In this document: positions 1-7,597 of the stretch, piece by piece | Numbering within the stretch: the first letter of the stretch is position 1 | How the letters are laid out: each line of letters opens with the position of its first letter | From: Inquilinus sp. | Lineage (GTDB): Bacteria; Pseudomonadota; Alphaproteobacteria; DSM-16000; Inquilinaceae | NCBI GenBank assembly: GCA_013003675.1 | Contig: JABDIP010000528.1 | Location: 1 to 10,183 of the forward strand | Length of the DNA: 10,183 nucleotides | Direction of reading: 5' to 3' | Program-made: the position numbers and the translations under genes | The notes under the pieces: model-generated | The model's input: the letters and a program-made list of their open reading frames with translations, nothing else | Databases searched by the model: none | Told to the model about the DNA's origin: nothing

Positions 1-562
1 GGCGACCGCGCTGTTTGGCCAGTTCGAAGGCGACCCGGCCGACGCGATGGATCTCCGAGGTCGAGTAGACCTGGGTATTCACGCCGCGCCGCTCGCCGCC
101 GCCGAGATCCTCGATGCCGCGCGGCTCACCGAAATAGGCGCCGCCGGTCAGCTCGCGGACGATCATAATGTCCAGCCCCTCGACCACCTCGCGCTTCAGG
201 GTCGAGGCATCGGCCAGGGCCGGGAATACGATCGCCGGCCGCAGATTGGCGAACAGTTCCATTTCCTTGCGCAGCCGCAGCAGCCCCGCCTCCGGCCGGA
301 TGGCGAAATCGACGCCGTCCCATTTCGGGCCGCCGACCGCGCCCAGCAGCACCGCATCGGCCTTCAGCGCCGCCGCCATGGTCTCGTCGGCCAGGGGCAC
401 GCCGTGCTCGTCGATGGCGCAGCCGCCAACCAGCCCCTCCGTCACGTCGAAGCGGATGCCGCGGTCGCGACCCATCCATTCGACAACCCGCCGCACCTCT
501 CGCATGACGTCCGGACCGATGCCGTCACCGGCGAGAACGAGGAGCTTCTTGCTGGCGGCCAT
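1..562 (-). CDS. leuB: 3-isopropylmalate dehydrogenase, N-terminal part (cut by window edge)
   Basis: LeuB is the cytoplasmic NAD-dependent enzyme that oxidises and decarboxylates 3-isopropylmalate to 2-oxoisocaproate, the third step specific to leucine synthesis. The first 187 residues are present and the rest lies beyond position 1; family members are usually about 360 residues. The N-terminus carries GDGIGP at residues 12-17, typical of the isocitrate/isopropylmalate dehydrogenase fold. LLGAVGGPKWD follows at about 72-82 and RPEAGLLRLRKE at about 89-100. The segment ELTGGAYFGEPRG at about 137-149 is characteristic of LeuB. The ATG at 562-560 is chosen because the protein then begins in the family-typical way (MAASKKLLVLAGDGIGPDV). 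The ribosome site in front (AGAAAG) is weak. It lies 43 nt downstream of leuD on the same strand, so the two are almost certainly co-transcribed. Assignment is from motifs seen directly and is secure. Confidence 0.97.
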   Translation of the reverse strand, partial: MAASKKLLVLAGDGIGPDVMREVRRVVEWMGRDRGIRFDVTEGLVGGCAIDEHGVPLADETMAAALKADAVLLGAVGGPKWDGVDFAIRPEAGLLRLRKEMELFANLRPAIVFPALADASTLKREVVEGLDIMIVRELTGGAYFGEPRGIEDLGGGERRGVNTQVYSTSEIHRVGRVAFELAKQRGR

Positions 563-605
563 TGTTCTGCTTTCTGAAGACGTGCGATTGGGCGGGGCGG
601 TCAGG

Positions 606-1217
606 TCAGGCGAAGAGCCAGGGGCGCTCGGTTCCGGCGACGCCCTCGTAGTCGTCGATGGCGGCGACGTTCTGCAGCGTGAGGCCGATGTCGTCGAGCG
701 CGTTGAGCAGGCAGTGCTTGCGGAAGGAATCTATCTCGAAGGAGATCACGCCACCGTCGGGGCCGCGGATCTCCTGCGCCTCGAGGTCGATCGTCACGGT
801 CGCGTTGGCGCCGCGCTCGGCGTCGTCCATCAGCCGGTCGACGTCCTCCTGCGGCAAGGCGATCGGCAGGATGCCGTTCTTGAAGCAGTTATTGTAGAAG
901 ATGTCGGCGAAGCTGGGCGCGATCACGCAGCGGATGCCGAAATCGAGCAGTGCCCAGGGGGCATGTTCGCGCGACGAACCGCAGCCGAAATTCTCGCCCG
1001 TCACCAGGATCTTCGCCTGGCGATAGGCCGGCTGGTTCAGCACGAAATCCGGGTTCTCCGTGCCGTCGGGCCGAAAGCGCATCTCGTCGAACAGATTGCG
1101 GCCGAGGCCGGTGCGCTTGATCGTCTTCAGGAACTGCTTGGGGATGATCATGTCGGTGTCGACATTGATCATCGGCAACGGCGCAGCCACCCCGGTCAGG
1201 GTGGTGAACTTGTCCAT
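606..1217 (-). CDS. leuD: 3-isopropylmalate dehydratase small subunit
   Basis: LeuD is the small (swivelling-domain) subunit of isopropylmalate isomerase. Together with LeuC it converts 2-isopropylmalate to 3-isopropylmalate in leucine synthesis. The product is 203 residues, the usual family length of about 200. Visible hallmarks are NVDTDMIIPKQFL at residues 18-30, GENFGCGSSREHAPWAL at 74-90, and a C-terminal DIGLT followed by IDDYE. The frame stays open 38 codons further upstream. The ATG at 1217-1215 is preferred because MDKFTTLTGVAAPLPMINVD matches LeuD N-termini and a GGGGA stretch lies just before it; the upstream extension looks like untranslated leader. leuB follows after 43 nt. Its partner leuC is about 4.4 kb upstream on the same strand with four genes between, an unusual layout. 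A 210-nt leader separates it from the mepK-like gene, so it probably has its own promoter. Confidence 0.97.
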   Translation of the reverse strand: MDKFTTLTGVAAPLPMINVDTDMIIPKQFLKTIKRTGLGRNLFDEMRFRPDGTENPDFVLNQPAYRQAKILVTGENFGCGSSREHAPWALLDFGIRCVIAPSFADIFYNNCFKNGILPIALPQEDVDRLMDDAERGANATVTIDLEAQEIRGPDGGVISFEIDSFRKHCLLNALDDIGLTLQNVAAIDDYEGVAGTERPWLFA

Positions 1218-1401
1218 GTCGTCCCCGCTGCATGGGTTATGTGGGCAGACCGTCGTGGCCGCCGGGGTCCCCTTTTGCCACAGGGTCACGACCGGGCCAA
1301 AGCGATTTATTGCCCCCCGGCCTTTACGCAAACCCCTGAAACCTAAGGCAAACGCGCAAATCTACCCATCCGGACGCGCATAGCGATAGACGGCGACCGG
1401 A
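1218..1401 (-). promoter_or_regulatory. leuD leader region; probable promoter location, no clear boxes
   Basis: This gap between the mepK-like gene and leuD has a more AT-rich patch around 1290-1365, with runs such as AATAAATCGCTTTGG and GGGTAGATTTGCGCG when read on the minus strand. A leuDB promoter would be expected here because a stem-loop closes the preceding gene. I found no convincing sigma-70 pair: TTGCCT with CGTAAA at 17 nt is the best by eye and is poor. I saw no leucine-rich leader peptide and no uracil run of an attenuator. The claim that a promoter lies here is inference from spacing. Confidence 0.3.
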
Positions 1402-1423
1402 ACCGGCGACCCTTGCCGCCGGT
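1402..1423 (-). terminator. Stem-loop just after the mepK-like stop codon
   Basis: On the minus strand ACCGGCG and CGCCGGT form a perfect 7-bp stem around an 8-nt loop, starting 4 nt after the TGA at 1430-1428. An alternative pairing of GACCGG with a CCGGTC a little further downstream would compete with it. There is no uracil run after the stem, so it is not a textbook intrinsic terminator. It may be a Rho-assisted end or an mRNA-stabilising hairpin. Confidence 0.35.
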
Positions 1424-1427
1424 CGTC

Positions 1428-2021
1428 TCAGGAACCCCAGTAGCGCACCCGTCCGGTGTCGACGTGGACGAAATTCGACCGCGTATAGAGCCCGACGCCG
1501 CCGGCCCGCATCGCCGACGCCTCCCGGTGCAGCGTCGCCAGATCGACGCCCGGAAGCCGGACATCGGCGGCCATGCCCTCCATATGCAGGCTGCGTCGCG
1601 CCACGCCGCCGCTATTGCTGGCCAAAGCGGCATTGGTCGCCGGTGACCGGTAGCCGGAGATCAGCTCAAAGGGTGCGCTGCCGCCGGCCTTGCCGCGCAG
1701 CGTCGCCAACAGGTCGAGCAGGCCGGGGTCGATCCGATGCACGTCGCCCGAGCGCCAGTCGCGCAGCACGTGATTGATCTCGGCCAGGGCGCCGGAATCG
1801 TACGCGCCGTTGCGACAGTAGGTCGCACTGAGCCTTTCGCCGGTATGCAGCGCATGCACGTCCAGCCGGCGCGTCGCCGGCAGCGGCGCCGATCGGCGTC
1901 TCCCTCGCGGCGCCACGACGGCGCCGGCCAGGCAGCCGGCCAGGCCGGCCATCCGCCGCAGCAGGTGCCGACGGGGGCCGCAGGGGCCACGGTCGCTGGA
2001 ATCGCCTTGCGAGCCGTTCAT
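1428..2021 (-). CDS. mepK: MepK/YcbK-like murein endopeptidase (DUF882, peptidase M15 fold)
   Basis: This 197-residue protein matches the E. coli YcbK/MepK family, a periplasmic zinc endopeptidase that cleaves peptidoglycan cross-links and favours the 3-3 links made by L,D-transpeptidases. Family hallmarks are LHTGE at residues 58-62, RIDPGLLDLLATLRG at 96-110, ISGYRS at 121-126, HMEGMAADVR at 146-155, MRAGGVGLYTRSNFVHVDTG at 171-190 and a terminal RYWG. His146, Asp153 and His186 are the expected zinc ligands. The N-terminus has twin arginines (RRHLL, 17-21) before a short hydrophobic stretch, which suggests Tat export. LAGC at 27-30 also fits a lipobox, but so little hydrophobic sequence precedes it that lipidation is doubtful. 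The ATG at 2021-2019 is preceded by AAGAAGGA at good spacing, better than the longer open frame. It lies 121 nt downstream of the L,D-transpeptidase gene. The family is clear; the cross-link preference is inferred from E. coli. Confidence 0.9.
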   Translation of the reverse strand: MNGSQGDSSDRGPCGPRRHLLRRMAGLAGCLAGAVVAPRGRRRSAPLPATRRLDVHALHTGERLSATYCRNGAYDSGALAEINHVLRDWRSGDVHRIDPGLLDLLATLRGKAGGSAPFELISGYRSPATNAALASNSGGVARRSLHMEGMAADVRLPGVDLATLHREASAMRAGGVGLYTRSNFVHVDTGRVRYWGS

Positions 2022-2063
2022 ATCCGATCCTTCTTCAATCCGCCGGTGCCCAGCGACACAGAC

Positions 2064-2092
2064 CCATAGTGTTGATAGCGGCCGAATGCCAA
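2064..2092 (-). promoter_or_regulatory. Candidate sigma-70 promoter for the mepK-like gene
   Basis: On the minus strand TTGGCA (2092-2087) is followed after 17 nt by CTATGG (2069-2064). The -35 box is good and the -10 box weak. It sits 42 nt before the ATG at 2021 in an otherwise empty gap, which fits a short 5' leader. Found by eye; read-through from the upstream transpeptidase gene is equally possible. Confidence 0.3.
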
Positions 2093-2142
2093 GACTTTGT
2101 TGACGCGCGCGCCCACGCGAGCGGCGGCGGCCGCCCGCCGAC

Positions 2143-3780
2143 CTAATCGACCGAACGCGAAACGAGCGCATCCGCCACGGCCAGGTCGCGCTGGTATATG
2201 TCCTTGCGGAACTGGACCGCGCCCTCGGCGTCGACCCAGGCTGTCAGGTAGCCGATATGGACCGGGATCGACTCCGGCAGCTTGACGAAAGTGGTGCGGC
2301 CGCCGGCGATCGTCTCCTCGATCCGGCGCATCGACCAGGTCTCGGCATCCGCCAGGATCAGTTCGGCCAGCCTTTCCGAGTGCTCGATGCGGATACAGCC
2401 GTTGCTGAGACTGCGCTCGGTCTTGCCGAACAGCTGTCTCGCCGAGGTGTCGTGCAGGTAGACGTCGAACCGGTTGGGCAACAGGAACTTGACCCGGCCC
2501 AAGGCGTTTCCAGGGCCGGACGACTGGCGCAGCTTGAAGGAAAACCGTTCGGCGGAGACCTGGCTCCAGTCGACCATCGCCGGATCGACCACCGTGGCGT
2601 CCGCCGTCCAGTCGCTGAAGAGCGTGTAGTTGTTGCGCGCCAGAAAGCCGGGATCGGCCTTGATCTGCGGCAGCAGCAGCCGACGGGCGATGCTCTGCGG
2701 CACCGTCCAGTCCGGATTGAAGACGACATGGGTCATCGCGCTGCTGAAGACCGGCGTGCGGTGGTAGGGCTCGCCGACGATGACGCGGGTATCGAATGCG
2801 GCGTCCCCGTCATCGGCATATGTCAGCCTGAAATCGGCGAGGTTGACGAAGACATGGCGGCGGCCGAGATCGTCCGGCATCCAGCGCAGACGTTCCAGGT
2901 TGAGGACGATCGAACCGATGCGCGTCTCTACCGGGAGGTTCAGGGCACCGAGGGTCTTGCGGCCGACGATACCGTCCGGGTCGAGTCCGTGCCGCGCCTG
3001 CATCCGCTTCACCGCGTCGACCAGGGCGTCGTCGTATCGTTCGGGGTCGCCGGCGAGGTCGCCGGCCGGGCCGCCGGAAGCCTCCGTCGCCGCCAGTTCG
3101 CCCCAGAGCCGGAGACGGCGGCGGATTAGCGCGACGCGCTGGTCGGTCATGCCCGGCTTCAGGCTGGGGCCGCCCGGAATCGCCGCCCAACCACCACCCT
3201 CGGCAAGCCGCCGGTAGTCGGCGAGAGCCGTCCGCAGCCGTGCATAAATCGGCGCTTGCGGCCTATAGCGGTCGACGAAGGCAGGCAGGTCGTCGGCCTC
3301 GCCGACCCCCTCCATCGCCAACCTCCGATCGACCTCGTCGCGATAGAGGAACAACCCTGGATCCGCGACATGCGGGGTGGTCCTCCCCTGCCCGAGGTCG
3401 GCGATGAGCAGCATCAGCCCCAGGCTCAACCGGACCTCCAGTTCCGCCAGCCGGTCCGGGCCGCGCGCCGCCAGCAGCGCGGCGACCGCCGGAACGGCAT
3501 AGTCGTCCGGTCGCAGTCCGTCGCCATCGGCGGCCGCCAGGATACCGGCGACTTGTCGACCGCGGGGCGTGACGCCGGTTGCCTCGATCCAGAGCGGCGC
3601 CATGCCGCGCCCGGCATAGAATCCCTCCAGGATGGCCAGCGACTCGACCTGCCTGTCGGTCGTGGCGATCGTCGGTCCGGACCGCAGTTGCAGAGCCAGA
3701 TGGTCGGCGACGGTCGCGGCGAGACCTGGCGCCGTCGGCACCAGGAGGATCATCGCCACCGCGACCCACCGAACCAGCAT
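2143..3780 (-). CDS. YcbB/LdtD-like L,D-transpeptidase (YkuD catalytic domain)
   Basis: This is a periplasmic L,D-transpeptidase that should form 3-3 (mDAP-mDAP) cross-links in peptidoglycan by a cysteine mechanism insensitive to most penicillins. The 545-residue product begins with a signal peptide (MLVRWVAVAMILLVPTAPGL, cleavage near residue 21). A scaffold domain follows to about 200. A peptidoglycan-binding domain spans about 208-285, ending in GLDPDGIVGRKTLGALN. The YkuD domain spans about 307-480. NPDWTVPQSIARRLLLP at 355-371 is typical of the YcbB group. The catalytic signature is YLHDTSARQLFG with His443, then SLSNGCIRIE with the nucleophile Cys462. Asn459-Gly replaces the commoner His/Ser-Gly, which homologues tolerate. 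The ATG at 3780-3778 is chosen over an upstream in-frame start because it opens directly on the signal peptide, with GGAG in front. The next gene encodes a MepK-like enzyme that could cut the same bonds. The family is certain; the exact E. coli counterpart (LdtD or another) is not. Confidence 0.93.
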   Translation of the reverse strand: MLVRWVAVAMILLVPTAPGLAATVADHLALQLRSGPTIATTDRQVESLAILEGFYAGRGMAPLWIEATGVTPRGRQVAGILAAADGDGLRPDDYAVPAVAALLAARGPDRLAELEVRLSLGLMLLIADLGQGRTTPHVADPGLFLYRDEVDRRLAMEGVGEADDLPAFVDRYRPQAPIYARLRTALADYRRLAEGGGWAAIPGGPSLKPGMTDQRVALIRRRLRLWGELAATEASGGPAGDLAGDPERYDDALVDAVKRMQARHGLDPDGIVGRKTLGALNLPVETRIGSIVLNLERLRWMPDDLGRRHVFVNLADFRLTYADDGDAAFDTRVIVGEPYHRTPVFSSAMTHVVFNPDWTVPQSIARRLLLPQIKADPGFLARNNYTLFSDWTADATVVDPAMVDWSQVSAERFSFKLRQSSGPGNALGRVKFLLPNRFDVYLHDTSARQLFGKTERSLSNGCIRIEHSERLAELILADAETWSMRRIEETIAGGRTTFVKLPESIPVHIGYLTAWVDAEGAVQFRKDIYQRDLAVADALVSRSVD

Positions 3781-3817
3781 CGTCTCCGCCCACTTCCCGT
3801 CGACCGTATTCGCCCTC

Positions 3818-3847
3818 GTTATGCCGCACCCGCCGGCCGGTTGGCAA
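3818..3847 (-). promoter_or_regulatory. Candidate sigma-70 promoter for the L,D-transpeptidase gene
   Basis: On the minus strand TTGCCA (3847-3842) and CATAAC (3823-3818) are separated by 18 nt. The first matches the -35 consensus at five of six positions, the second matches the -10 consensus at four of six. Transcription would start about 30 nt before the ATG at 3780. It lies in the 167-nt gap after the dehydrogenase-like gene, so the transpeptidase gene may begin its own unit. Found by eye. Confidence 0.45.
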
Positions 3848-3947
3848 ACCTCCCCTGCACCTCCCGCCGGGGCCCGGGCAAGGCGGCGGCAATCGCCGGC
3901 ATCGGCCGCCAGCCGGTCACACCGGGGACGAGTGGCGGCGCACCCGG

Positions 3948-5012
3948 TCACGCCGCGTAGAGGGCGCCGGTCCGCGTCGCCAGGAAGCCGTCGAGCGGGA
4001 TCTCCTCCTGCTTCAGAAAGCCGCGCTGTGGCAGCTTGCCGTCGCGGACCAGTTCGATCACCGCCACGGCGGAGGCGGAAGTGGTCCAGGCGATCGCCCG
4101 CCTTTCCTGGCCGGCCAGGTCGCGCGGCCGATAGGCGCGGACGAACTCCTTACGTTCCAACCGGTCCTCGATTGTGCCCTCGGACGAGACGTGCACATAG
4201 ACGATGTCGTCGTCGACCGGCGGCTTGGCGTGGGTCAGGAGTTCGCCGGCGATATCGCGCCGCTCGCGCATCAGCAATTCGTGGAAGAAGAAGTTCATCA
4301 GCTTCATATGGCCGGGATAGCGCATCGTCTTGTAGTCGATATTGTCGACCTGCCCGAGATAGGTGTCGCACATGGTGCCGAGCCCGCCGGAGGTGGTGAA
4401 CGCCTCCAGCCGCACACCGTCGACATAGATCGTCTCGTGCCATTCCATCGGCGAGACCCATTTGCGGACGCCGCCCTCGATAACCTCGCAGTCGTTCAGG
4501 TACTCGTTCACCACCACTTCCGGCGACCAGTTGAAGGCATAGCCCAACAGCCCGGTGGGGTGCTGCGGCAGGGCGCCGACCCGCATCCGGATGGCGCGGC
4601 ATTCGTCGAACAGCGCCGCCTGCGAGGCGCCGACGATACCGACGAAGCCCGGCGCCAGCCCGCATTGCGGCGCCATCAGCCCCTTGGCGTTCGGTGCCAG
4701 CTCGATGATCGCCTTGGTCGTCGGCACGTCCTCGGTCAGGTCGAAATAGTGGATCCCGGCCTTATGCGCGGCCTGGGCGACGTCGAGATTGAGGTTGTGG
4801 GGCAGGCAGGACAGCACCGCGTCGACCGAGGCAAAGACCCGCCCGAGCGCCTCGGGGTCGGCGACATCGGTCCCATCGACCGGGAACGGCAGCGCCTCGC
4901 GCGGCGTGTGCACGTCGATGCCGACCACCGCGAAGCCGCCCTCGTGCAGCAACAAAGCCGCCAATTTGCCAACCTTGCCGAGTCCGAGCACGGCGATTCG
5001 ATCGAATGACAT
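3948..5012 (-). CDS. Saccharopine-dehydrogenase-family oxidoreductase, substrate unknown
   Basis: This 354-residue protein has an N-terminal Rossmann domain with GLGKVG at residues 10-15 and a following VVGIDVHTP strand. It then shows the saccharopine dehydrogenase/reductase pattern: SCLPHNLNLDVAQAAHKAGIHYFDLTEDV, the segment MAPQCGLAPGFVGIVGA, and later TTSGGLGTMCDTYLG and KTMRYPGH. The last motif is shared with saccharopine reductases and lysine 6-dehydrogenases. Likely chemistry is NAD(P)-dependent oxidative deamination, or cleavage or reduction at a lysine-type amino group. Substrate and direction cannot be read from the sequence. No lysine-ketoglutarate reductase, aminoadipate-semialdehyde dehydrogenase or spermidine-pathway gene is in view, so a lysine pathway is only a guess. 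No signal peptide is seen, so it should be cytoplasmic. The ATG at 5012-5010 has GAGGA 9 nt before it. The gene is 88 nt from the GNAT gene upstream, and an inverted repeat lies in that gap. Confidence 0.85.
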   Translation of the reverse strand: MSFDRIAVLGLGKVGKLAALLLHEGGFAVVGIDVHTPREALPFPVDGTDVADPEALGRVFASVDAVLSCLPHNLNLDVAQAAHKAGIHYFDLTEDVPTTKAIIELAPNAKGLMAPQCGLAPGFVGIVGASQAALFDECRAIRMRVGALPQHPTGLLGYAFNWSPEVVVNEYLNDCEVIEGGVRKWVSPMEWHETIYVDGVRLEAFTTSGGLGTMCDTYLGQVDNIDYKTMRYPGHMKLMNFFFHELLMRERRDIAGELLTHAKPPVDDDIVYVHVSSEGTIEDRLERKEFVRAYRPRDLAGQERRAIAWTTSASAVAVIELVRDGKLPQRGFLKQEEIPLDGFLATRTGALYAA

Positions 5013-5038
5013 TTAAGCAGGTCCTCAGAATCAGAGCA

Positions 5039-5077
5039 GCAGATACGGTAAAATGCGGTGACATGGCCGTAATCTGC
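5039..5077. repeat. Bulged inverted repeat before the saccharopine-dehydrogenase-like gene
   Basis: Plus-strand GCAGATACGG (5039-5048) is the reverse complement of CCGTAATCTGC (5067-5077) apart from one extra base in the second arm; 18 nt separate the arms. It ends 26 nt before the ATG at 5012 and is more AT-rich than its surroundings. It could be a bound operator or a stem-loop in the mRNA leader. A possible -10-like TATCTG overlaps one arm, but no good -35 box pairs with it. The repeat is seen directly; any role is inference. Confidence 0.5.
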
Positions 5078-5100
5078 GTCGCCCTCAATTGCCTCGCCGA

Positions 5101-5599
5101 TCAGGACGGTCCGGCGATAGTCTTTATCATCTCGGCCACGGCGATCTCCAGCCCGCCGCGCGACTTCCAATCGTGTTCTTCGAAAATTTCGTAGCCCTGC
5201 GCCTCATAGAACGGCCGCCCCGCAAGGCTCGCCTGGACGCGCACCGTCTTGTGGCCGGCCGCGACGATCTCGGCCTCGGCCCGCTGCAGCAAGGTGCGGC
5301 CGATCCCCGAGCGCGGGCAGGAGGGGTCGACATAGAGTCCGCGCACCACATCGTCCTTGAGCGAGCAAAAGCCGATGACCCTGGCGGCCGCGTCGATGGC
5401 GAGCAGGAACGTCGTGCCTTCCTCGCCCATGGCGCGGACATACCGATCGGCAGTCAGCCCGTGCGCCCAGCTCTCGACCTCCGCGTCGGAATAGACCGCG
5501 CGGCCGAGCTGAAGGATCGAGCGGCGGTGGACGGCCAGGATGGCGTCGGCATCGGCCGGCGTGCCGGCCCGAATGGTGATCGGCCGGCTGCCGGACGGG

Positions 5600-5619
<20 letters not shown>
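5101..5619 (-). CDS. GNAT-family N-acetyltransferase, substrate unknown
   Basis: This 172-residue protein has the GNAT fold order. ITIRAGTPADADAILAVHRRS at about 15-34 gives the first strand and helix. FLLAIDAAARVIGFCSL at about 71-87 gives the central strands. VVRGLYVDPSCPRSGIGRTLL at 91-111 carries the acetyl-CoA pyrophosphate-binding R-S-G-I-G at residues 103-107. ASLAGRPFYEAQGYEIFEEHD gives the C-terminal strand, with the common FYEAQGY signature. Acetyl-CoA is the expected donor; the acceptor may be a small molecule or a protein, as in YafP-like members, and cannot be told. The frame is open further upstream, but the longer N-terminus is low-complexity and lies inside leuC. The ATG at 5619-5617 is chosen because the fold begins soon after it. 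This start overlaps the last 20 nt of leuC, which suggests translational coupling; the ribosome site is weak. Confidence 0.87.
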
Positions 5620-7018
<1,399 letters not shown>

Positions 7019-7051
7019 GACTTTCGGCTCCGTCACGGGTGCTGGGCGGTG

Positions 7052-7101
7052 CGGGCCCGATGCCCGTCCCCCTCAGGGCGGCGGAGGATAGACGCGCCGC
7101 C
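7052..7101 (-). other. Two stem-loops in the leuC leader
   Basis: On the minus strand GGCGGCG (7101-7095) can pair with CGCCGCC (7083-7077) around an 11-nt loop. Further along, CGGGC (7066-7062) pairs with GCCCG (7056-7052) around 5 nt. No ATG lies in the gap between rplS and leuC, no leucine-codon run is present and no uracil tract follows, so classical peptide-dependent attenuation is not supported. In such GC-rich sequence some of this pairing is expected by chance. Confidence 0.3.
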
Positions 7102-7127
7102 GCGACCGGAAAAGCCGAACTTTGTCC

Positions 7128-7150
7128 CCGCCAATGCCGCGCAATGGCGG
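7128..7150 (-). terminator. Stem-loop after rplS, possible operon end
   Basis: Seven nucleotides after the rplS stop, CCGCCA and TGGCGG form a 6-bp stem. After one T-T mismatch, an inner TGC/GCA extends it around a 3-nt loop. The downstream sequence has only a late CTTTTCC, not an immediate uracil run. It may end or thin out transcription of the ribosomal operon before leuC, or protect its 3' end. Seen directly; the terminator role is inferred. Confidence 0.4.
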
Positions 7151-7157
7151 CCGGTCG

Positions 7158-7577
7158 CTATTCGTCGGCGGCGCTGGCGGTCGTCTCGACCACCGCCGCC
7201 GAGCCCTTCGGCGGACGGATGTCGCGCTTCTCGGCGATGCGGGCCGATTTGCCGCGCCGGCTGCGCAGATAGTACAGCTTGGCCCGTCGCACGTCGCCGC
7301 GACGCACGACCTGGATGCTGTCGATGCGCGGGCTGTGCAGCGGGAAGACGCGCTCGACGCCCTCGCCGTAGGAAATCTTGCGCACCGTGAACGAGCTGTT
7401 CAGGCCGGCGTTCTTGCGGCCGATGCACACGCCCTCATAGGCCTGGATGCGCTCGCGCGTGCCCTCGACGACCTTGACGTTGACGCGCACGGTGTCGCCG
7501 GGACCGAATTCCGGAACCGGGCGATTGGCGGTCAGGGTCTCGACCTGCTTCGCTTCGAGTTGCTCTATGATGTTCAT
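7158..7577 (-). CDS. rplS: 50S ribosomal protein L19
   Basis: L19 is a 50S protein that sits at the 30S-50S interface. The 139-residue product shows the whole family pattern: PEFGPGDTVRVNVKVVEGTR at about 22-41, ERIQAYEGVCIGRKNAGLNS to about 61, then SFTVRKISYGEGVERVFPLHSPRID, and KLYYLRSRRGKSARIAEKR near the end. A 20-residue Ala-rich tail extends beyond the usual end (about 115 residues in E. coli), as in many alphaproteobacteria. The ATG at 7577-7575 follows AGAGGGG at good spacing. It lies 20 nt after trmD, consistent with one transcript for rpsP-rimM-trmD-rplS, and a stem-loop follows the stop. Confidence 0.98.
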   Translation of the reverse strand: MNIIEQLEAKQVETLTANRPVPEFGPGDTVRVNVKVVEGTRERIQAYEGVCIGRKNAGLNSSFTVRKISYGEGVERVFPLHSPRIDSIQVVRRGDVRRAKLYYLRSRRGKSARIAEKRDIRPPKGSAAVVETTASAADE

Positions 7578-7597
7578 GGCTGGCCCCTCTTGCTGGC

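Noticed and set aside
1218..1331. Upstream 38-codon extension of leuD in the same frame
   Set aside because: The extension does not resemble LeuD, whereas MDKFTTLTG at 1217 is the family-typical N-terminus with a purine-rich stretch before it.
168..1346. Plus-strand open frame (392 codons) across leuB, leuD and the leuD leader
   Set aside because: Antisense to two certain leu genes; no domain seen and composition typical of an antisense frame.
1347..1370. Eight-codon minus-strand frame (MGRFARLP) in the leuD leader, considered as a leu leader peptide
   Set aside because: Only one leucine codon, no ribosome site and no terminator/antiterminator pair with a uracil tract after it.
2257..3129. 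Plus-strand open frame (290 codons) inside the L,D-transpeptidase gene
   Set aside because: Entirely antisense to the conserved YkuD and peptidoglycan-binding domains; no protein features of its own.
3579..5009. Long plus-strand open frame (476 codons) opposite the saccharopine-dehydrogenase-like gene and the start of the L,D-transpeptidase gene
   Set aside because: The minus-strand genes have full motifs, good starts and good ribosome sites. The plus-strand product has low-complexity composition and spans an intergenic region without reason.
7034..7036. GTG as an alternative leuC start, six codons upstream
   Set aside because: No ribosome site precedes it, while the ATG at 7018 has GGAG at good spacing and gives the usual LeuC N-terminus.
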